Shown here piece by piece: positions 54,921-64,000 of a DNA stretch of 64,000 nt; positions within the stretch are counted from its first letter, which is position 1; the number at the start of each line of letters is the position of its first letter. This DNA is from Timema cristinae (lineage: Eukaryota; Arthropoda; Insecta; Phasmatodea; Timematidae), in contig JBCFYV010002255.1 of the NCBI GenBank assembly GCA_039000515.1, positions 17,136,890 to 17,200,889 on the forward strand, read 5' to 3'. Position numbers and translations under genes: made by a program. The notes under the pieces were generated by a model. It searched no databases and was not told where the DNA came from. It saw only the letters and a program-made list of their open reading frames with translations.

Positions 54921-55205
54921 GGCGGATTTAAACGGAACGCGAGAAGAAGCCAGTGTTTTTGCAGTTTTTATGGCAAAATATTTATTTTTTGACAAAATAA
55001 ATATAATATTGCTTCAATACAAGCATAGAGTTTAATTTTCTTCACATGGTGACCTCAAAATTTATTGAATATCTGTCAAGGGTGTTCTGGAATTGAATGA
55101 CAACTTTTTTCTATTCATTTGAAAAGTTTGTCATCTAATGCCGCTACGCTCATTATGGATATTCAGGGGGTGTTAAGGTCACCATGTGAATAAATTAATC
55201 TCTAA
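54921..55205 (+). mobile_element. Family D element, truncated on the right (copy 8)
   Basis: TTAA at 54917-54920, then ggcggatttaaacggaacgc, cagtgtttttgcagttttta, cttcacatggtgacctcaaa, tcatctaatgccgctacgct and caccatgtgaataaattaat. It stops there, about 130 bp before the expected right end. A SINE-B/C tail fragment follows at 55222. Confidence 0.8.
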
Positions 55206-55221
55206 TAAATTAATGCAACAG

Positions 55222-55311
55222 CACTTCCCCTCAATTAAACTTTCCTAATCCCTAACCCATTAGTGTAATTGTACATATAATTCGAATGGGTGGTAAGACG
55301 CGGTGCTAAAA
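55222..55311 (+). mobile_element. SINE-B/C 3'-end fragment
   Basis: Contains only the last 90 bp: ttcccctcaattaaactttc, acccattagtgtaattgtac and ttcgaatgggtggtaagacg, then cggtgctaaaaaa. Severe 5' truncation, or replacement of the D element's end by recombination. Confidence 0.7.
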
Positions 55312-55319
55312 AAACCCAT

Positions 55320-56165
55320 TAAAATATGGTAAAATGTTATCAATATTGATAACAGAATTTTGGTTTTGTTTTCTTAAAGGACCACTATCTTAGCTTAAGC
55401 TAGTTACTTATTAATATAATAATATAATCCTTATTTTATTTGATAAATAAACGTTAAATTATCTCAATCAGAAATAATATTGCTTGGTAAAAAAAATGTG
55501 TAGTTTAATGGATAGTTAGAGATAAAAAATAGAAGTATATCAATACTAAACACTATAAAATAAAACACACTGCAACGGCTAAAATGGACACGTCACATCT
55601 ACATAACGTAATCCTTCGACTAAATCTCTTTTAAATTAATTCCGACCTGAATTTCCCGCAAAATAACTCATTTTGAAAACCTTGGTAATTTATCGCCTGA
55701 ACACACGTTTTATACACCGATTTACACACAAATTACAAAACCCTTCCCCCCCCTCCACGCTACCCACCATTATATTCCGCATCCCAATATCCTCTCCTTC
55801 CTTAAAAAAAAAAAACTACGACTTCCTACCCACCAAACTGGCAACCCGGCCGCTCCATGTACCAAAAGTAATTAAAACAGGCGTGCCACGTACAATAAAT
55901 TACTAAATTAATCCTTTAATACAAGCCGAGTTTAAGCGCAAAGCGCACTTCCTTACAAGCACATATTACTCAAAAGCTAATTACCGTACATAGTTTTGTG
56001 TTTCAAGTTTTATTACGATGTCCTGAAGAAGATTATTAGAAAGTAGGGTGGTCACATTTCAAACGAAATGAAGGTGCCTTGGTTACTTGTACCGATTTAG
56101 AAAATATAACATTTATAAATATCCATAAAAGAGGAAGATAATTAGTAATTAGAAGCAGATCAGAG
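55320..56165. other. AT-rich intergenic stretch
   Basis: No gene or element recognised. The 77-codon plus frame at 55673-55906 crosses C-rich and A-rich low-complexity sequence. Confidence 0.35.
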
Positions 56166-56744
56166 GATAGCATTAAAATAGATCTGGAAAATATAGGGTG
56201 TCATGATGTGGACTGATAGAGCTATCTCAAGATAAGGATAGGGTGTGGAAAGGTGGACTGAATAAAGTTTGCTCAGGATAGGGATAAGGTGTGGTGAGGT
56301 GGACTGGATAAAACTAGCTTAGGATAGGATAGGTTTAATGAGGTGGAGTGGATAGAACTAGCTCATGATAGGTATATGGTGTAATGAGTTGGAATAGATG
56401 TAACTAGCTCAAGATAGGATAGGTGTGTGAGGTGGATTGGATAAAACTAATTCAGGATAGGGATAGGGTTTAATGAAATGAACTGGATAAAACTAGCTCA
56501 AGATAGGATAGGGTGGTGAAGTGGAATTGATAAAACTAGCTCGGATAGGGTTTAATGAGATGGACTGGATAAAACTAGCTCAAGATAGGGATAGGGTGTG
56601 GTGAGGTGGACTGAATAGAACTAGCTCAAGATAGGGATAGGGTGTGGTGAGGTGGACTGGATAAAACTAGCTCAGGATAGGGATAGGTGGCGTACTTTTG
56701 TAAGTAGGGCCATGATCTTTCGATTTACAAATTCCATAGAGTAA
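56166..56744 (+). pseudogene. LINE C-terminal coding end with 46-bp repeat expansion (locus 2)
   Basis: A short upstream coding remnant (SEDSIKIDLENIGC) precedes about eleven 46-bp units (gaggtggactggataaaact, agctcaggatagggataggg). After the last unit the frame reads DRWRTFVSRAMIFRFTNSIE and a stop at 56742-56744, a clean match to the usual LINE end (DRDRWRA.V.A.MN.R). The repeat lies exactly between these two coding parts. Confidence 0.85.
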
Positions 56745-56749
56745 GTAAT

Positions 56750-57284
56750 TAAGGTAACTACTAGCTACACAGGCCTAAGAGGGTAATAATCATTTACAGT
56801 AAATTTCTAGGGCATATAATTTGTACCTTCTAAAATTTCCTGGTTATTTTTCCTCCTTATTACATTAATGATATAATCAACAATAACTTTAAAAGATTAA
56901 TTATCAGATTAACTTATTTTGTACAATAATTGAGTTTTCAAATTACGGGCTTCATATTAAATACAGATTGCAGTTTAAAAATAAAACGTTTATAAACTTT
57001 AGTAATAGTGGAAAATGCTACAACTGATATCAAACCAGGGTCCCTTTCCCTAATTCCTTTCATCCATTTCGGTTTTATATTTTCCCTCCAGGCAATAGTG
57101 TTAGATCTATCCAACAATGGAACATACAACTCATCTTGCTTCTTTGATTTAGCTATGTATTGTCCCTGTTAGTAATTTCTGACACAAGAGCTTAATACTA
57201 ATAATTCATATTTTGTACTTATTGATTAAAACTCGAACTTCTAATCATACTCATAATAATAATAATTATTTCCTCGTTTGAAGA
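56750..57284. other. AT-rich intergenic stretch
   Basis: No gene recognised. The 63-codon minus frame at 56938-57129 has no domain. Confidence 0.35.
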
Positions 57285-57580
57285 TCCCCGTCGTCGAAAG
57301 TTCATGAAAACCGCGGGTGCCCAGAACTAGTTGAAAAGTTTGTTTCGCCCTCAAACCTCAGTCGTCCTGGGAAGGTAGACGACGTGGCGAACCTCACACC
57401 CTTTCGAGCACGGTCCTTTTGCTTGGAGGCGATAATTATACGGTACCCAGGACTTCAATGACGTCACCAAACAAGTCATGCGTGCGCAGGAGCTGACCGC
57501 AACCAGATCCTTAGTCGACTTACAAAGAGAGGAACTTGCTCGGCCAGATCTGATATATTAACTTCGAGACTGGATCAAAA
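57285..57580. other. GC- and CpG-rich island, unidentified
   Basis: About 300 bp clearly richer in G+C and CpG than its flanks (gatccccgtcgtcgaaagtt, tagacgacgtggcgaacctc, tcatgcgtgcgcaggagctg). No frame reads through it with a recognisable domain and no tRNA-like or transposon end is seen. It could be a promoter-like island, an old exon, or part of an LTR or other transposon. Confidence 0.45.
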
Positions 57581-57649
57581 CTTTAAGAGAATGAGGAAAG
57601 TGGATTCTTACTAAGGACCATTGGGCAAACTAGTCTAGTATGTCTATAG

Positions 57650-58102
57650 CAGTGTTTCACCACTGGCAGTCCGCGGGAAGCAAGGAAGTTTCGAAGTAAT
57701 AATTTATTAAAGCATACGATTCACATTAAAGTTATGTACACAAATTTTAAATGCAAAATATTAAAAATAAGATACCCAAATTCTGCTGTATTTTTTTACT
57801 TGGTAGATCACAAGTCAAATAGAAGTCAATAAATTTCAACATTTACATAAATTATGAAATTTAGATAGTTAAAAGTAATACAAAAAAACCGCTACTAGCT
57901 AATTAAATGTAATTATATATTTTTTTCAAAATTTAAACCAATACATTAATTTTTGTCTTGTATTTATAGTCGCAAAATGGAATTTCCTAAAAATGATACT
58001 TTCCCTGCATAGCTATCAAACACACACCACCCCCTCCTCCACTCCCAGGGCCCCGGAGATCTCCCCAGTGGTCCTTCATCACCAAAACTTTGAGAAAAAC
58101 TG
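57650..58102. mobile_element. Non-autonomous hAT element, 453 bp
   Basis: Left end cagtgtttcaccactggcag; the right end in complement is cagtttttctcaaagttttg. Both sides also carry ccactgg/ccagtgg words subterminally. Flanking 8-bp words are gtctatag (57642-57649) and gtatatag (58103-58110), one mismatch. The terminal repeats are shorter and less perfect than in the copy at 41853, so confidence is lower. No transposase. Confidence 0.68.
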
Positions 58103-58180
58103 GTATATAGGATGTCACGGGTAGAATCACATTATCGGACTTCGCAATAGTTTGGCGTGCTGAGGCGAAAACACCTCTTT

Positions 58181-58206
58181 AATATATATATATATATATA
58201 TATATC
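58181..58206. repeat. (AT)n microsatellite
   Basis: Perfect AT dinucleotide run of about 25 bp. Others are at 20155-20174, 29498-29522, 58611-58642 (the longest) and 63892-63909. Confidence 0.9.
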
Positions 58207-58227
58207 CACCCGTTTTTCATTACGACG

Positions 58228-58301
58228 CAGTCAACTTCAGTGGTCTTGGGGTACAGTGCTTACTCAGGATCCGATGTCTGTGGGTTCAAACCCAGCAAGA
58301 G
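58228..58301 (+). mobile_element. tRNA-like SINE head, family N (plus)
   Basis: tcagtggtcttggggtacag (A-box-like) and gatgtctgtgggttcaaacc (B-box), followed by cagcaagagtc. The same order of words occurs on the minus strand at 13216-13281. Acceptor-stem pairing is poor. Confidence 0.5.
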
Positions 58302-58608
58302 TCAACGTTTTTTTTTTATTGGGCGATAAAAATTCGTAGTACAACTTCTTTCAAGTAGAAGTAAAGCTATCGGTCTAAAACTTATTTGGTGGGATGGTGG
58401 ATGGGAGGGTGAAAGGCGTTAAGTAGCTTCCAACCAACCAAATATTCTACCGCGCCAACAAGAACAGAGGGATCACAGAAACCGTACCGAATAGATCTTA
58501 CGGGTAAATTATACGTTTGGAAATACCAGTTTTCTCGAGAACGAGTGAAAATTTTATGTTAATATTTTCAACATCCCCTTCTAAGATAATGTATCGATGT
58601 TTATTAAT

Positions 58609-58649
<41 letters not shown>

Positions 58650-58651
<2 letters not shown>

Positions 58652-60095
58652 GAAGCCGGCAGTTTTCTATTGAAAAATGTCAATTTTATCGATACTTGAT
58701 CAATGCTAAAATTATAGAGAAGGTGTGTATAAAACTTAATCAACATGCCTCTATTCTTGAAAAAATAGTTTCCGAAAATAAAATTGTAAAACAATAAAAA
58801 TTCTTGAAGATAACCGTTTGTTCCCATGGATCTACATTTCCACGCCAAATGAAAAGGGCCACTTGAAACCAAATGTTTACTCAACACCCAGTGCGAACAT
58901 TGAAATACTTGGTTAACGTATACAAGAAAGCTGCCAACGAATCCAACAAACACCCGGTATTTTTTGTAAGAGACATTACAACTGCAGCTAGCATTCACAC
59001 CGGAGGTTGTTATTGTTAGCACTTTCTATAATGTTTAGCAGCTCCACATTACTGGAGTATAAATAACTCGGAAATAAGCTCAACTGGGACATATGTTTAA
59101 ATGAGCCTTTTTTTCATTGTTTTTGTGTCACCGCTGAAGTGGGTCCTACATGTTATGGTACACTCTGTATATTATCTAACCCAAACTTGTATTGAAACAG
59201 AATGATAAATAATTGCTTATGATATACTATAATTTTTAAATTATAATGTTTTTCTATTGAAATAATGTGATTATTATATTTGTTATATTTTTGATTTATG
59301 AATCGTTTATAATTTCGTAAATAAAACATTAAGATATTTACCACTACGATGTCAAATAAGAGTAATGACAGGCTTTATTAGCATATATTATATATTTATA
59401 CACGTGATGATTCCTTTAAAAGTAATATGAAATCAATTCAATTATCAATCTTATTCAACTGAGCCATTTCAAGCCTTCAAAATCAGACGAGTTTCGATGA
59501 ATAAAGTGTTTGAATGGATTGACAGGTAAGTAAAAATCGAATAAATCTTGATAAGCTCCCATTTTCTCGACAATAACCTCTTTTATTTGGAAGATTTTTT
59601 TTTTTAATGTTGCCAAGGGTCGACGTTAGAAAAGAGTCTTCGTTCTTCTGCACACGTCATCTTTGACACGAAAATCGTCACGTGATTGCCAAAATACTTT
59701 TCAATGCAGTACATCCATTCTGGAGCTTTCCCCTGTCTGCAACACTTTTCAAAGCATCCGACATCCCACCCCACCCCTCCCCCTTCCCGATATACTTCCC
59801 CATCCCCATCAAACGTCTTTAATATATTTTTCTCCCATCACATACATCGATATTTGTGTCAAGACCCAAATGAAATATGAGCTCTTATAGTTCGTAAAGG
59901 TGGAATCTTTTCGTTGATGCATTTTTTGACGTGTTTCGTTCGTCTTTTATTGTAGATATTCCTCGCTTCGTCCAGAAATATAATAGGAATTTTTTTTTAA
60001 TGAGTATATTATCTTTTTTCTTCTAAAATTTCGTTTTAATATTTAAATGACTTTATTATACAAACGTAAAGAACTTCAAGATAAATAAGAGGAGG
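58650..60095. other. AT-rich intergenic stretch
   Basis: No gene called. The longest frame (minus, 58648-59022, 124 codons) has no domain I recognise; it starts beyond an (AT)n tract and may be chance. Near 59145-59165 the word tatggtacactctgtata resembles a Tc1/mariner right end, but no matching left end was found. Confidence 0.4.
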
Positions 60096-60097
60096 GG

Positions 60098-60240
60098 TAA
60101 AACACCCACCACATTAACAGGTCCACCTTTCTAGTGGCGGGGAACGGGGGGATCAGGGTTCGAACCTAGGAAAGTTATAATTAAAATGGCTCTTCCTAAA
60201 TGTTCCTCCATTCTTATTTCACCCAAATGGTTAACCTTAG
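60098..60240 (+). mobile_element. SINE-B/C head and body fragment
   Basis: agtggcggggaacgggggga, then a B-box (cagggttcgaacctagg), then ttcctaaatgttcctccatt. The tail is missing; a family D left end begins at 60254. Confidence 0.5.
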
Positions 60241-60257
60241 TTCATTAGAGGAATTAA

Positions 60258-60350
60258 GGTGAGATTGTAGGGTATGCTAGAAAAATCAATGTTGTTGCAC
60301 TTTTTATAGCCAAACATTTTTTCAACCATGGAATTAATAATTTAACCCAT
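60258..60350 (+). mobile_element. Family D left end, cut by a SINE-C
   Basis: TTAA at 60254-60257, then ggtgagattgtagggtatgc, gttgttgcactttttatagc and aacattttttcaaccatgga. D sequence ends where a SINE-C head starts, and no D sequence was recognised beyond the SINE. Confidence 0.65.
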
Positions 60351-60351
60351 T

Positions 60352-60597
60352 ATGGTGGCTGCATGGTCTAAGGTATCACTCTCGCCATAGACTAGACTAA
60401 CGATGACAGTGATAATAGGGCTCGAATCCCGGCCGGGTGTACCGAGAGTGTTTTTACCTAAATGATTTTCCATTTTTATTACACGCAAACGTAGTCACAC
60501 ATTCTTTAAATTCAACCTTCATCATCCTTTACCCATTAACGTAATTAGAGTAACTATACGTATAACCCAAACGGTTAGTAAAACGCGCTGCTAAAAT
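60352..60597 (+). mobile_element. SINE-C copy (full length)
   Basis: Head acccattatggtggctgcat, then ggtctaaggtatcactctcg (A-box), B-box ggctcgaatcccggccgggt, body (tttaaattcaaccttcatca) and tail (cccaaacggttagtaaaacg). This is one of the best-preserved heads of the family. Flanking AT-rich words (aattaataattta / aattaaattta) may be a blurred duplication. Confidence 0.85.
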
Positions 60598-60599
60598 TA

Positions 60600-61780
60600 A
60601 ATTTAATAAATGCTAGACTTACAAAGATTTACGTATCTTTTAGAAACTAGTTTAATTTCCTGCCATTATTCTTACCAGTTTGATTAATTACTTCCGTTGT
60701 TGTGACGTAATTATGTCAAATGTTTTATGATGCAAGACTGGGGATATTAAATCGCTCAGCAGCTCACGCACAATGTACTGACAGGTGCGTGGGTCATCCA
60801 TCATGCCTGAAATACGCACATTTCAAAAGCCTCTATGATTTATTTCATTTTTTTTTTGTGTCCCTCCCTCTTCAAAAAGTAATCTTGGCATAGGCAATAA
60901 GAGAGACCATTGTTAAATTATTTCCGAGGAGTTATGGAAAACTCAGTTTGATTTAATTGCGCAAATACTTAATTTCTGGAGCTTATATTGGGTGTTTTGT
61001 GTTGGTTTGATGTACTAGGTTAAGTTACTTTGTAAGTTATAAGATTATATAACATGATGGCTTAGAGACTACTTACATTTAACACAAAAAACCAAAACAA
61101 ATGTTGTTTAACTATATTGTTGACGTGTTCATTGGTTGCGGTGACGCTGTCTTTATTACGAATCTCTTTAAAAACAAGATATGTAGTCAACAGAAGGCGT
61201 CAGGAATAATTTTGATCAGAGTTGATATTTTATAGACTATTGAGAAGTTTCCAAATTGGCGTCAAAAAATTCAAAATAATTTTAATAAACGGGCATAAAA
61301 AGTTATAGAGAATATACACTACTTTGTTAAAAGTAAAAAGTTTGTAGATACGTATTCACATATCAGGTCAAGGGACCTGAAGCTGTCACTTTGATAGATG
61401 TCGATACCTATAAAATAACACTAATAAAATAGGAAATGTTATAAAATTTGGATGCAAAAAAAAAAAATGTATTGGGTGGGGTGGAAACAACTAGACCGAT
61501 CTATGCCGAGGAAGGTGAAAGACAAAGTGCTGAGGTTTGTATGACGTCCGATGGAGCTCAATTTAAGTGACACTATCTTCGAGAAGTGAGGCTGCTTTTA
61601 TTTAGTCAAATTACTAGTGAATATTTACTTTTCAATATTTAGTTTCCAATTTACTAATCTTTCAATTACATCCTGTATCTTATAGAAGTCCCTTACTTTG
61701 AAAATTGAACTGTACATAATAAATGGTTTCTCTAAGTGGCAAACTAAACAAAAGTTAGCAACGCGAAACAATATTAATTT
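60600..61780. other. AT-rich intergenic stretch
   Basis: No gene, SINE or transposon end recognised. Confidence 0.4.
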
Positions 61781-61783
61781 TAA

Positions 61784-61972
61784 GTTATTATTATATTATT
61801 ATTATTATTATTAGACCACGTATTACTACCCATTCGGGTTATACGCACTTACGCTAATGTGTAATGGTAGGGTGATTGTAAGATGAAATGGAGGACCTAC
61901 AGTTTAACGTGGGATCCGAACCATGGTGTAGGCCTGGCATTCCCACATTCACAAGTTTGATTAATACACAAT
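61784..61972 (-). mobile_element. SINE-A copy 15, 5'-truncated (minus)
   Basis: TTA-rich tail complement (61786-61813), cccattcgggttatacgcac, body complement (ggacctacagtttaacgtgg, acattcacaagtttgattaa). It ends at ttaatacac, before the tRNA-like head. Possible flanking similarity aattttaagtt / aatttagttc. Confidence 0.85.
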
Positions 61973-61979
61973 TTAGTTC

Positions 61980-62488
61980 ATGATTGAACATTATAGATCC
62001 TTTAAACACAAAACCACATGCAATATAAGGAAGCGTGGTCTACAGATGAAACAGTAATTTTTTATAGAAACAAGAGCTGTCAAATGATTGTGAAAAGGCC
62101 GAGGGAAGTTTAAAATATAAAATTTAGCGGCCAGGGATTATTTAGAGAGGAAGGAACATGTTTAAAGTTACCAAAGTTTCTATAACCGTTTACATTTATT
62201 CATAAGTCATGTGATAAGCGACTGTCACTTTTCAGAGGTGCACAACTTTTTAACACCTGAGGACAATTTTTACTTTAACTGAGCAATGGCAAGAAGACCA
62301 CAAGACAATTTTACCCTCTCATTTCCCCCAATTCGCCAACCACCGGCCTAAAATTTCTCTTCCCTATCCTAATTTTACCAATAGGCCTATAAATTAAAAT
62401 GAAAATTGATGCTTGAAAAGCGTGCGTATGATATATTAAAAACTTAAACAACTACTCTTAAACTATATCTAGAAGGCTTTTTTTTTTT
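61980..62488. other. Intergenic stretch
   Basis: No gene or element recognised. Confidence 0.35.
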
Positions 62489-62490
62489 AA

Positions 62491-62740
62491 TCACCGCATC
62501 TTACTACCTGTTCAGATTATACACATATATGATAATTAATCTAATAGGGTAGGGACGAGGAAGGAAGCATTTTTAGAGGTAGCCTACCCATATTTGCGTG
62601 GAAGGAGATTGGGAAACAATTTAGGATAGACTTCTTTAGTGCACTAAACCAGGATTCGGACCACAATATCTATGTCAGTGACAGTTCACAATATTAGGAG
62701 AGTGACGCTTTAGAGTAAAGACCATTCGATAATTGATGTG
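62491..62740 (-). mobile_element. SINE-C copy (minus), diverged
   Basis: Tail complement (tcaccgcatcttactacctg), body complement (cccatatttgcgtggaagga), B-box complement (aaaccaggattcggaccaca) and a weak head complement (ctttagagtaaagaccattc). Confidence 0.7.
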
Positions 62741-62814
62741 GTTCAAGGTTTCACTTTGATTTTAGTATAAAAACATAATTATAATAATTATAATAAATAC
62801 ATCTATTAATTAAG

Positions 62815-63475
62815 GTGGGCAGGACATGCAGCGTGAATGGTAGAGTCTAGAACCCTGTTCAGAGTTTTGGATGGCAAACCCGATAGGAAGGAATCATTAG
62901 GAAGACCAAGGCCCAGATTGGAGGATTACATTAGAATGGACGTGAAAGAGATAGGGTGCAATGAGGTGGACTGGATAGAATTAGCTCAATATAGGGATAG
63001 GGTGTAATGAGGTGGACTGGATAGAACTAGCTCAGGAGAGGGATAGGGTGTAATGAGGTGGACTGGATAGAACTAGCTCAATATAGGGATAGGGTGTGTT
63101 GAGTTGGACTGGATAGAACTAGCTCAATATAGGGATAGGGTGTAATGAGGTGGACTGGATAGAACTAGATCAATATAGGGATAGGGTGTGTTGAGTTGGA
63201 CTGGATAGAACTAGCTCAATATAGGGATAGGGTGTAATGAGGTGGACTGGATAGAACTAGCTCAATATAGGGATATGGTGTAATGAGAGAGTCTGGATGG
63301 AACTAATTTAAGATAGGGATAGGGTTTAATGATGGAGACTGGATATAACTAACTCAAGATACGGATAGGTTGTAATTAAGTGGACTGGATAGAGCTAGCT
63401 CAATTGGTGGTGTACTTTTTTTTTTTAAAGTGCGGTAGTGAAATTTGAGTTCCTAACTCCATAAAGTAGGTAATT
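62815..63475 (+). pseudogene. LINE C-terminal coding end with 46-bp repeat expansion (locus 3)
   Basis: Upstream coding remnant: MVESRTLFRVLDGKP, LGRPRPRLEDYIRMD, then KEIGCNEVDWIELAQYRD, which runs into the repeat. Ten 46-bp units follow at exact spacing (ctggatag at 62971, 63017, 63063, 63109, …, 63385). Units around 63063-63260 alternate between gtgtaatgaggtgga and gtgtgttgagttgga, i.e. a 92-bp higher-order unit. After the repeat a decayed end (gtgcggtagtgaaatttgag) matches the terminal coding part of loci 1 and 2. Confidence 0.87.
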
Positions 63476-63479
63476 AAGT

Positions 63480-63950
63480 AATTCCTAGTCCACGGGCATA
63501 ATTTGCGTGAATCATGCTAGGGTCGTCAAGCCATTAAAGACTATAAAACCTCCGTCTTGATATTATTACCATCTTTGAGAAATGACTGAAAACTAATCAG
63601 TACAACGAGTTCCTATGAGTACCACCACCACTCCCTTCCCCTTTCCCAAACATCCGTAAAACTATAAAACTAATGTCGAGCGATGGTGTGAAGTGCCCAT
63701 AAAATCTCGCCTCATGATACATTCAGAGATGATACGTCGTGAAATACATAAAGGCCGCCGAGTTAAAACTCTTGCGTAACGAGTTTTTATGATTAAGTAA
63801 TAAAAAACAGAGTCATGTTACTTAAAGTGATGAACTTAATTTGACATTAGACCGTATCGTAATTTTGTAAAACAAAACTAGTACTTTTGTAAATATATAT
63901 ATATATATCTCGAATCATAAAATTAATTCTAATATTTTTTCAGACGGATT
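63480..63950. other. Intergenic stretch
   Basis: No gene recognised. (AT)n at 63892-63909. Confidence 0.35.
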
Positions 63951-63954
63951 AGAC

Positions 63955-64000
63955 CAGTGGTCTTAAACTCTAAGTTACTCTGCGGTACAGAACTTGAAGC
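63955..64000 (+). mobile_element. hAT-like left end running off the window
   Basis: cagtggtcttaaactctaag then ctgcggtacagaacttgaag resembles the left terminus of hAT elements (CAGTGGTTC…AAACT…GTACA). The other end lies outside the window, so the TSD cannot be tested. Confidence 0.45.

Noticed and set aside
58648..59022. 124-codon minus-strand frame
   Set aside because: No recognisable domain, and AT-rich context next to an (AT)n microsatellite. Possible but unsupported as a gene.
59100..59170. Tc1/mariner right end (tatggtacactctgtata)
   Set aside because: No partner left end with matching inverted repeat was found upstream, so an element cannot be defined.

Overview
This window looks like intergenic DNA from an insect, most probably a stick insect of the genus Timema. 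The organism call is inference. It rests on strong AT bias, tRNA-derived SINEs ending in (TAA)n, and antisense SINE translations (e.g. [17 protein letters not shown] at 15387-15602) that resemble the spurious proteins I recall from Timema gene sets; no search was run. I find no host protein-coding gene, rRNA gene, canonical tRNA gene or CRISPR array. The open reading frames are short (longest 129 codons), low in complexity, or lie inside repeats.

The window is a mosaic of short mobile elements. Three SINE groups share almost the same 3' tail (…cccgaacgggtagtaag, then a TAA- or A-rich end). SINE-A has 15 copies with a tRNA-Glu-like head. SINE-B has 6 clear copies. SINE-C has about 17 copies or pieces with a related head and body. 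Many copies have clean target-site duplications (TSDs) of 8-13 bp, and several are 5'-truncated, as expected for LINE-driven retroposition. Smaller tRNA-like families (G, H, I, N, O here) are represented by one to four copies or fragments.

DNA-transposon derivatives include: three hAT-type elements with 8-bp TSDs (589-1860, 41853-42229, 57650-58102) plus a hAT-like end at the right edge; four copies of a TA-flanked palindromic MITE (family L); two Tc1/mariner-type MITEs (family E); a long-inverted-repeat MITE at 12629-12885; and a fold-back family (D) of about a dozen copies or pieces, the intact ones flanked by TTAA. Family K carries inverted tRNA-like arms at both ends around a conserved spacer.

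Autonomous elements are present only as debris. The 3' end of one LINE lies at 9238-9700 and 13445-13545. The C-terminal coding end of another occurs at three loci (48.9, 56.2 and 62.8 kb), where the last coding region has expanded into a 46-bp minisatellite. Two unrelated minisatellites (58-bp unit at 31.3-31.75 kb, 53-bp unit at 53.7-54.7 kb) and many poly-C/poly-G tracts of 11-16 bases complete the landscape.

Nested insertions give a partial order: D, E and G elements are interrupted by SINE-A or SINE-C copies, so at least some SINE-A and SINE-C insertions are younger. The most unusual items are the tRNA-armed K element and the three-locus expansion of the LINE C-terminus. Family names (A, B, C, D…) are local labels for this annotation.
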